Shown here: piece after piece, positions 6,603 to 11,592 of the stretch | Position numbering within the stretch: the stretch's first letter is position 1 | How the letters are laid out: the number at the start of each line of letters is the position of its first letter | Assembly: GCA_031274005.1 (NCBI GenBank) | Contig: JAISQU010000067.1 | Location: 1-11,592, forward strand | Length of the DNA stretch: 11,592 bases | Source of the DNA: Spirochaetales bacterium | GTDB taxonomy: Bacteria > Spirochaetota > Spirochaetia > DTKZ01 | Reading direction: 5' to 3' | Position numbers and translations under genes: made by a program | Notes under the pieces: generated by a model | Databases searched by the model: none | What the model was told of the DNA's origin: nothing | The model's input: only the letters and a program-made list of their open reading frames with translations

Positions 6603-7085
6603 GTGGCTAAATTACGATACTGTTTTGATCACATCGAAGAATGGATCGGTTCCTTTATGTTCTGTTTTATGAGTCTCGCGGTAGCTCTGCAGCTGCTTTC
6701 CCGGACATGGGGCCAGCCCCTTTTTTTTACCGAGGAAATCGCGCGTTACTCCTATATTTGGGTTGTGTTTCTGTGTATGGCGCTGGGAGAAAAACGGCGG
6801 GATCATTATACAGTTTCTGTATTCACCCTGTTCCTGAAAGGGCGCGGGGAGGCTGCTCTGGAGTTTATTACAGACCTTTTGTGCTGCACGGTATTTTTGT
6901 ATTTGTTTTACTGGGCGCTGCTGTTTTGGCCTTTCAGCAGTGTAATCAATTCCCCCGCGTTTGAAATGCCCATGACATGTATCAGTACAAGCCTTTGTCT
7001 CGGTTTTTTTCTGGCGTTTATCCGAAGGCTGGTACATGCCGCGGCTCACGCGAAACTTATGATAAAAGGCGGCGTAAAAGCATGA
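6603..7085 (+). CDS. TRAP transporter small permease, DctQ family (system 2)
   Basis: I place the start at GTG 6603, giving 160 residues, because GGAG (6591-6594) is 8 nt upstream. An in-frame ATG at 6534 would add residues encoded by the hairpin and lacks a ribosome binding site. Four hydrophobic segments are visible at roughly residues 13-33, 42-60, 84-107 and 124-141. The DctQ mark is FFTEEIARYSYIWVVFLCMALGEKRR, cited here as residues about 39-64, with the EE..R pair and the conserved tryptophan. The stop overlaps the next start in ATGA. Its sequence is clearly different from the small permease of system 1. Confidence 0.87.
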   Translation: MAKLRYCFDHIEEWIGSFMFCFMSLAVALQLLSRTWGQPLFFTEEIARYSYIWVVFLCMALGEKRRDHYTVSVFTLFLKGRGEAALEFITDLLCCTVFLYLFYWALLFWPFSSVINSPAFEMPMTCISTSLCLGFFLAFIRRLVHAAAHAKLMIKGGVKA

Positions 7086-8368
7086 CAATCCTGGGAATTT
7101 TCTTTTTGTCCTTTGTTATATTTATGATTTTGCGGATGCCGCTTTATCTTTGCCTTATCGCCTCCTCATCCGTTTACATTTTTATAAATCCCGATATAAG
7201 CATGATGACGGCAATGGGGAAAATGATGAACGCGCCAAATTCTTTTACCCTGCTCGCGGTTCCTTTTTTTATTTTCGCGGGACAGGTTATGAATCTGGGC
7301 GGAGTGAGCAACAGGATTTTCGGATTTGCCAATGTGCTGGTTGGGCATCTGCGCGGCGGCCTTGCCTATGTAAATGTTTTAGCCAGTATGATTTTTGCCG
7401 GAGGCAGCGGTTCCGCGCTGGCCGATGTCGGCGGGCTTGGCTTAATCGAGATGAAGGCCATGAAGGAACAGGGATATGAGGATGATATAATCCTGGGCGT
7501 TACAGGGGCTTCCGCGACGGTGGGACCCATTATCCCGCCCAGTATTCCTTTTGTTGTTTACGGGGCAATGGCGAACGTTTCCATCGGCGGTTTGTTCCTT
7601 GGCGGTATTGGCCCGGGCGTTCTTATAGGTCTGGCCCTGTGCCTTTTCATCTTTATAATCGCCCGCAAAAGGCAGTATGTTTCGCGCAAGAGGGCCACTC
7701 TGAGGGAGATAGGGAAATCCTTTACCGGCGCCTTCGCCGCGCTGATGTTTCCGGTAATTATCATAGGCGGCATCTGGGTGGGGCTGTTTACCCCAACCGA
7801 AGCGGCCTTTGTAAGCGCGGTATACGGCATTATCATATCGCGCTTTGTATACAGGGATTTTAAATTTAAAGACACGATGAACCTGATACGCGAAACGGTC
7901 TACATGGTCGGCCCCGCGATTTCAGTAGTCGTCGGGGCGGCTCTGTTCGCGTGGATTATGACATACGAAAAAGTCGATAAGGTTATTGTGCAGGCCCTTT
8001 TTTCCATTTCCACAAACAAATACGTCGTGCTTTTGCTTATCAATCTGCTGCTTCTGTTTCTGGGCATGTTTATCGAAGTTGTGGCCGCCATTATGCTTAT
8101 GCTGCCCATCCTGATGCCGATTATCGCTGTTATCGATGTCAATCCCATTCATTTGGGTGTCATTATGGTTCTGAATATGATGATCGGCCTTATGACCCCT
8201 CCTGTTGGTTTTTCCCTGTATATGCTGTCAACAGCATCGAAAATCTCTTTTGGGCAAACTGTTAAATACTGTTTTCCCTGGACAATCCCGCTGCTTATAG
8301 CTCTCGCGCTTGTTACTTATTTTGAACCGGTAGTCATGTTTCTGCCAAGACTTATGGGAATGGCATAA
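7082..8368 (+). CDS. TRAP transporter large permease, DctM family (system 2)
   Basis: This is the 428-residue transport subunit of the second system. The ATG at 7082 overlaps the TGA of the small permease, and the protein starts MTILGIFFLSF like other DctM proteins; a longer in-frame extension from 6977 would run through the small-permease gene and is rejected. Family motifs are GGSGSALAD (107-115), PIIPPSIP (149-156) and IGLMTPPVGFSLY near the C-terminus. About 12 membrane segments are expected. An oxidoreductase gene follows after 26 bp. Confidence 0.95.
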   Translation: MTILGIFFLSFVIFMILRMPLYLCLIASSSVYIFINPDISMMTAMGKMMNAPNSFTLLAVPFFIFAGQVMNLGGVSNRIFGFANVLVGHLRGGLAYVNVLASMIFAGGSGSALADVGGLGLIEMKAMKEQGYEDDIILGVTGASATVGPIIPPSIPFVVYGAMANVSIGGLFLGGIGPGVLIGLALCLFIFIIARKRQYVSRKRATLREIGKSFTGAFAALMFPVIIIGGIWVGLFTPTEAAFVSAVYGIIISRFVYRDFKFKDTMNLIRETVYMVGPAISVVVGAALFAWIMTYEKVDKVIVQALFSISTNKYVVLLLINLLLLFLGMFIEVVAAIMLMLPILMPIIAVIDVNPIHLGVIMVLNMMIGLMTPPVGFSLYMLSTASKISFGQTVKYCFPWTIPLLIALALVTYFEPVVMFLPRLMGMA

Positions 8369-8394
8369 TTTCATAAAAGGAGAACTTAAATAAT

Positions 8395-9471
8395 ATGAAA
8401 ATTCGAGTCGGCGTTGTGGGCGCGGGAACCTATGGGGAATCGCTTATTCAGGCGTTTTATGGCGCTCACATGATGGAAGAAATTGATTTTGCGGCGGTGG
8501 CGGACTTAAATCCCGCCGCTCTGGAGAAAATGAACAAACTTTACGGGCTTAAAGGCTATGCCGATTACAAAGAAATGTTTGATAAAGAATCTTTGGACGC
8601 TGTGGCCGTTGTTACCCCGGATTATCTTCACCGGGAAATTACAATAGAGGCTGCCCGCAGAAAGATTCATATTCTGGTTCAGAAGCCGCTGGCAACCGAT
8701 GTGCGGGAAGGGCGGGAAATGATTGCCGCGGCGGAAGAAAATAAAGTTATGCTGTATGTCGATTTTCACAAACGCTTTGATCCGGGGCATATACAACTCA
8801 AACAAGCCGTACAGTCCGGCAAACTCGGTGAAATACAGTACGGTTATATCTGCATGGAAGATAAAATTCTTGTGCCTTCCGTATGGTTTAAGAAATGGGC
8901 CCGGCATAGCTCTCCCGCGTGGTTTTTGGGCATACATTTTTATGATTTGCTTTACTGGATACTCGGCAAAGCGCCCGTGAGTGTGTATGCGACAGGCATA
9001 AAAAAGAAGCTGGCTGCCATGAACATCGATACCTATGATTCGCTTCAGGCAAAGTTTGACTACGAAAACGGGGCAAGCATTACCGTGGATACTTCCTGGA
9101 TCCTTCCGAACAGTTTTTGTTCTATAGTAAACCAGCAGATTCGTTTGGTAGGATCCGAAGGCATTCAGGAAGTAGACAGCCAGGACAGGGGTGTTGTCGC
9201 CGCCTATGAAAGCGAAGCCGCGAATATGGTTATTAACCCCTACGGGAAAATTATTGACACGCGGCCGCTTGTGGGCGACATTCCCTGTGGTTATACGATT
9301 GAATCTATGGTGTATTTTTTAAGGCTGATACGGATGGTTAAGGCAGGAAAGGTAAAACTCAAAGACCTTGAGGGGCACTATCCCACCGGAAAAGAAGCTC
9401 TTGTTTCCACTCAAATGTGCGCGGCGGTTCATGAAAGCGCGGGTACAGGAAAAATAATTACGATCAAGTAA
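8395..9471 (+). CDS. Gfo/Idh/MocA-family NAD(P)-dependent oxidoreductase
   Basis: This 358-residue cytoplasmic enzyme is expected to oxidise or reduce a hydroxyl/keto group on a sugar, inositol or sugar acid. The N-terminal Rossmann fold shows GVVGAGTYGE (6-15) and D37 after the second strand. The family's EKP triad motif reads Q96-K97-P98: the catalytic lysine is kept but Glu is replaced by Gln. The second conserved segment, GIHFYDLLYW (179-188), carries the expected His and Asp (H181, D184). An AGGAG (8378-8382) lies 12 nt before the ATG, a rather long spacing. It is the last gene of the operon and the only metabolic enzyme in the window, so it probably handles a compound imported by one or both TRAP systems. 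The exact substrate and NAD/NADP choice are unknown. Confidence 0.9.
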   Translation: MKIRVGVVGAGTYGESLIQAFYGAHMMEEIDFAAVADLNPAALEKMNKLYGLKGYADYKEMFDKESLDAVAVVTPDYLHREITIEAARRKIHILVQKPLATDVREGREMIAAAEENKVMLYVDFHKRFDPGHIQLKQAVQSGKLGEIQYGYICMEDKILVPSVWFKKWARHSSPAWFLGIHFYDLLYWILGKAPVSVYATGIKKKLAAMNIDTYDSLQAKFDYENGASITVDTSWILPNSFCSIVNQQIRLVGSEGIQEVDSQDRGVVAAYESEAANMVINPYGKIIDTRPLVGDIPCGYTIESMVYFLRLIRMVKAGKVKLKDLEGHYPTGKEALVSTQMCAAVHESAGTGKIITIK

Positions 9472-9480
9472 GAAGGGGCG

Positions 9481-9957
9481 TTAAAAATCTTTAGTACCCG
9501 CTTTCGCGATGGATAGTCTGCCGTCGGCTTTGCGGGCAGCTATCTGTTTAAAGTGTTCAAAGTATTGCTTATCCGATACCGCGATATGCGTGAGTACCCA
9601 CTCTTTCAGATAGCGGGTAAAAGCCAAAAGGGTAAAATGTTTTCCGGACTCAAATGTTTTTATTTGTTCAATCACATGCAAAACAAAAGCGTCGTGTTCC
9701 ATCTTGTGATTCCGGTAACCTTTAAATTCCGTCGCGATCATTATTTTTTCTTCCGTCGCGAAGTGAACCTTTACATAATCCACGGTTTTATCAATAACTT
9801 TTTTAAAATAGGCCCGTTCCGACGACTCATCCCCTATACAATGATTGAAAAGGTCGTTTGTTAAAGCCAGAAGCTCTTTGTGCTGATCATCAATAATTTT
9901 TACGCCCACCGAAAAAGTTGAAGACCATTTTACCAATTCCGAGGATGTATTTAGCAC
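9481..9957 (-). CDS. Single-domain bacteriohemerythrin
   Basis: This 158-residue protein carries all seven iron ligands of the hemerythrin fold: H26, H65, E69, H84, H88, H124 and D129, in the patterns H-x3-E, H-x3-H and H-x4-D. It should form a four-helix bundle with a di-iron centre that binds oxygen reversibly. In anaerobes and microaerophiles such proteins are thought to scavenge, carry or sense oxygen. No sensor or signalling domain is attached. The start is GTG at 9957; an in-frame TAA lies just upstream, so no longer form is possible. AGGAG is only 2 nt from the GTG, with AAAGGA a little further out, so initiation may be inefficient. It converges on the operon with a 9-bp gap and shows no dedicated terminator. 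Confidence 0.93.
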   Translation of the reverse strand: MLNTSSELVKWSSTFSVGVKIIDDQHKELLALTNDLFNHCIGDESSERAYFKKVIDKTVDYVKVHFATEEKIMIATEFKGYRNHKMEHDAFVLHVIEQIKTFESGKHFTLLAFTRYLKEWVLTHIAVSDKQYFEHFKQIAARKADGRLSIAKAGTKDF

Positions 9958-9983
9958 TACTCCTGTCCTTTACTCCTTGTATG

Positions 9984-10012
9984 AATTTACTAAAGATTCC
10001 GCGCGGGTTCAA
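9984..10012 (-). promoter_or_regulatory. Possible promoter of the hemerythrin gene
   Basis: Read on the minus strand, TTGAAC (10012-10007) is followed, after a 17-bp spacer, by TAAATT (9989-9984). Each box matches the sigma70 consensus at four or more positions. It would start transcription around 25 nt before the GTG, leaving room for the AAGGAG and AGGAG sequences. No operator is evident. Confidence 0.35.
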
Positions 10013-10092
10013 GAAACAGGGCGTCATTTTTTTCGGTTTTCCGCCAATATCCACAGGAACCTTCGCGAAAACCCGGCCCTCCCCTTCCCGGA

Positions 10093-10121
10093 TTATAACT
10101 GTTGCAAAATTACGGTATACT
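10093..10121 (+). promoter_or_regulatory. Possible promoter of the MBL-fold lipoprotein gene
   Basis: TATACT (10116-10121) is a good -10 box, with a weak -35 TTATAA (10093-10098) at 17-bp spacing. The first ATG of the gene lies 7 nt after the -10 box, where transcription itself would be expected to start. A leaderless mRNA, or use of the next ATGs at 10131 or 10137, is therefore possible. Confidence 0.35.
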
Positions 10122-10127
10122 CCCCCC

Positions 10128-11270
10128 ATGATGCCCATGATACAAAAAAAGCAGCCCTCCGTCCGCCGCGCGCTGCGGTTACGGAATGCCGTGATTTTTC
10201 TTGTTGCCGCCTCCGCGGGGGTTTTTCTTGTTGTTGTTTCAAGCTGCGCCTCCCTGGGAAAACTCCCCTCAGGGGAAAGGCTCGAAAGAATAGAAAAGTC
10301 TCCGCACTATGTTGACGGGGTTTTCAAGTTTCCCGGAACCCAGCCGGAATCGGCTTCGGGAGAATCCTCGGGCAATATGTTTTCGTCCCTTTGGCGTTTT
10401 CTCTTTGGCGCTGAAGACCGAAACAAGCCTTCCGAAGTTCTGCCTTCCGCAAAGACGGATCTTTTTTCCCTTGACCCGGATGAAAACCTTATTGTCTGGA
10501 TGGGGCACTCCTCCTATTACCTGCAAGTTGACGGCAAAAAATTCCTCGTTGACCCGGTTTTCTCCGGCAGCGCCTTTGTCTCGTCCGCCTTTTCCGGGAG
10601 CGACGTTTACACCCCGGAAGACATTCCCCCCATTGATTACCTGGTTATTACCCACGACCACTGGGACCACCTTGATTATAAAACAGTTACGGCCCTCAAA
10701 GACAAAACGGGCGTGGTGCTTACCGGCCTGGGCACGGGGGAACACCTGGAATACTGGGGCTACGCGCCGCCGAAAATCATGGAACACGACTGGAACGAAA
10801 CAAGGGATTTAGGCGCGGGTTTCTCGGTTACCGCCATCGCCACGCCGCATTTCTCCGGGCGCTTTCTTACGCGCAACAAATCGCTCTGGACGGCCTTCGC
10901 GCTTATTACCCCAAACAGAAAGATTTTTATCGGCGGCGATTCCGGCTACGGCGATCACTTTGCCGACGCGGGCAGGCGCTTCGGCCCCTTCGACCTTGCC
11001 CTGCTGGAATGCGGACAATACAACAGGGGCGTCAACCACATGTTCCCCGAAGACACGGCGCGGGCCTCGATAGACCTTGGCGCGAAAAAACTCTTTCCCG
11101 TACACTGGGCAAAGTTCGCCCTGAATGCGCACGCCTGGGACGAACCCATCATCCGCCTCGCCGCGGAATGCGAAAAACGCGGGATTACCCTTTTGCACCC
11201 CATCATAGGCAGCGCGGTCAGGTTCGACGAGGAAGAAATTTTCCCCCGCTGGTGGGAAGGCATTCTTTAA
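10128..11270 (+). CDS. Metallo-beta-lactamase-fold lipoprotein, NAPE-PLD/UlaG-like
   Basis: From ATG 10128 this is 380 residues. The N-terminus is basic, then hydrophobic (about 21-38), ending VVSSC with C40 as the probable lipid-modified cysteine, so the enzyme should be anchored in a membrane facing the periplasm or exterior. The metal-binding motif THDHWDHLD (175-183: H176, H178, D180, H181) is complete, with further ligands expected at H241 (TPHFSGR), D271 (GGDSGYGDHF) and H326 (FPVHWAKF). The segment NHMFPED (303-309) also fits the NAPE-PLD/RomA-like subgroup. A two-zinc phosphodiesterase or related hydrolase is likely; the natural substrate is unknown. ATGs at 10131 and 10137 are alternative starts. 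None has a Shine-Dalgarno sequence. The frame is open upstream to 9918 but overlaps the hemerythrin gene and lacks a signal-peptide logic there. Confidence 0.88.
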   Translation: MMPMIQKKQPSVRRALRLRNAVIFLVAASAGVFLVVVSSCASLGKLPSGERLERIEKSPHYVDGVFKFPGTQPESASGESSGNMFSSLWRFLFGAEDRNKPSEVLPSAKTDLFSLDPDENLIVWMGHSSYYLQVDGKKFLVDPVFSGSAFVSSAFSGSDVYTPEDIPPIDYLVITHDHWDHLDYKTVTALKDKTGVVLTGLGTGEHLEYWGYAPPKIMEHDWNETRDLGAGFSVTAIATPHFSGRFLTRNKSLWTAFALITPNRKIFIGGDSGYGDHFADAGRRFGPFDLALLECGQYNRGVNHMFPEDTARASIDLGAKKLFPVHWAKFALNAHAWDEPIIRLAAECEKRGITLLHPIIGSAVRFDEEEIFPRWWEGIL

Positions 11271-11318
11271 GTGGAAGCCGTGGGACGCGCCCCCGGATTG
11301 CCGGACCGTGAAAGAGAA

Positions 11319-11431
11319 GAGGCCGAAGACGGCCTCAAATTTCGGGCTTTGCCCGAAATTTGTTATGGCGCGATTTCGGGCAAAATCGCGCTCCGTCTTG
11401 GTTATACGCAGGGAATCTGCACAGCAGATTC
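11319..11431. repeat. Cluster of four hairpins
   Basis: The four stems are: GAGGCCG-AAGA-CGGCCTC (11319-11336, 7 bp); CAAATTTCGGGC with loop TTT and its complement (11336-11362, 12 bp, perfect); GCGCGATTT with a 6-nt loop and AAATCGCGC (11368-11391, 9 bp); and GAATCTGC-ACA-GCAGATTC (11413-11431, 8 bp). The first two share C11336, so they cannot both form completely. The 11336-11362 and 11413-11431 stems have the same GC-NNN-GC centre as those in the left island. The first stem may help end transcription of the MBL gene, but no U-tract follows. Confidence 0.75.
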
Positions 11432-11478
11432 ACTGGCCCGGTGTTCAGCAATACAGCACATTCGGCGCTTCGAGCTTT

Positions 11479-11561
11479 GTACACGACACGGGCCTTTTAG
11501 GGCCTCTTGCCCTGATACCTGTATTCATAAACACGCTTCCGCGTGCGTTTTCAGGGGCATG
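11479..11561 (-). repeat. Dispersed repeat, copy 3 (inverted)
   Basis: Read on the minus strand, this segment goes CATGCCC, AACGCACGCGGAAGCGTGTT, GAATAC, CAGGGCAAGAGGCCCTAAAA, then GTCGTGTAC. The same boxes occur in the same order and nearly the same spacing in copy 2 (1205-1290). The tetraloop hairpin is conserved (CACGC-GGAA-GCGTG here, GCAA in the left copies), with a changed loop base that keeps the GNRA pattern. Similarity is lower in the 4 bases after CATGCCC and in the stretch before CAGGGC. Confidence 0.8.
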
Positions 11562-11592
11562 GCGCTTTGTTTCGATAAGTATGGATTGTAGT

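Larger units (their letters stand above)
11271..11592. other. Gene-free, hairpin-rich intergenic island at the right edge
   Basis: No convincing gene is present. The only long frame (from 11271 on the plus strand) starts directly after the MBL stop, is arginine- and cysteine-rich, and reads through hairpins and the repeat copy. The island contains four hairpins (11319-11431) and an inverted copy of the left-hand dispersed repeat (11479-11561). None of the hairpins is followed by a T-run, so a terminator for the MBL gene cannot be assigned with confidence. Confidence 0.7.

Noticed and set aside
9918..10127. Longer N-terminus for the MBL protein, starting at 9918
   Set aside because: It would overlap the hemerythrin start region on the other strand and put the lipoprotein signal peptide about 90 residues inside the protein.
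9890..10138. Minus-strand open frame of 82 codons between hemerythrin and MBL genes
   Set aside because: It overlaps the hemerythrin coding start in another frame, spans the likely divergent promoters and shows no recognisable domain.
11271..11591. Plus-strand open frame of 106 codons after the MBL gene
   Set aside because: It runs through hairpins and the dispersed repeat, starts right at the MBL stop without a ribosome binding site, and matches no family I recognise.

Overview
This window reads as chromosomal DNA of an anaerobic, host-associated spirochaete, most likely a Treponema-like gut species. That is inference from balanced base composition, AGGAG-type ribosome binding sites, TRAP uptake genes, and intergenic islands full of short hairpins. 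No marker gene fixes the taxonomy.

Left edge (1-858, minus strand): the N-terminal 286 codons of an archaeal-type P-loop ATPase with a winged-helix region, cut by the window edge. Its start is preceded by tandem 15-bp repeats and two palindromes that look like an operator. From 871 to 1502 there is no gene. This island holds two copies of a dispersed repeat, a 33-bp perfect palindrome, several hairpins, and then a good sigma70-type promoter with a 24-bp palindromic operator.

Centre (1503-9471, plus strand): one tightly packed cluster: TRAP binding protein 1, small permease 1, large permease 1, a LacI-family repressor, TRAP binding protein 2, small permease 2, large permease 2, and a Gfo/Idh/MocA NAD(P)-dependent oxidoreductase. 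The simplest reading is an inducible operon for importing two related carboxylated compounds, such as sugar acids, and oxidising or reducing one of them. The LacI protein probably binds the operator in front of the first gene. Each binding-protein gene is followed by an intercistronic hairpin, which could keep binding protein in excess over permease. The substrates cannot be read from sequence alone.

Right (9481-11270): a single-domain bacteriohemerythrin on the minus strand, converging on the operon, and a divergent metallo-beta-lactamase-fold lipoprotein of the NAPE-PLD/UlaG-like type on the plus strand.

Right edge (11271-11592): a second gene-free island with four hairpins and a third copy of the left-hand dispersed repeat in inverted orientation. 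The operon and its right-hand neighbours therefore lie between inverted copies of one element about 10 kb apart. This is the most unusual structural feature here. I see no CRISPR array, tRNA, rRNA, transposase or clear defence system.
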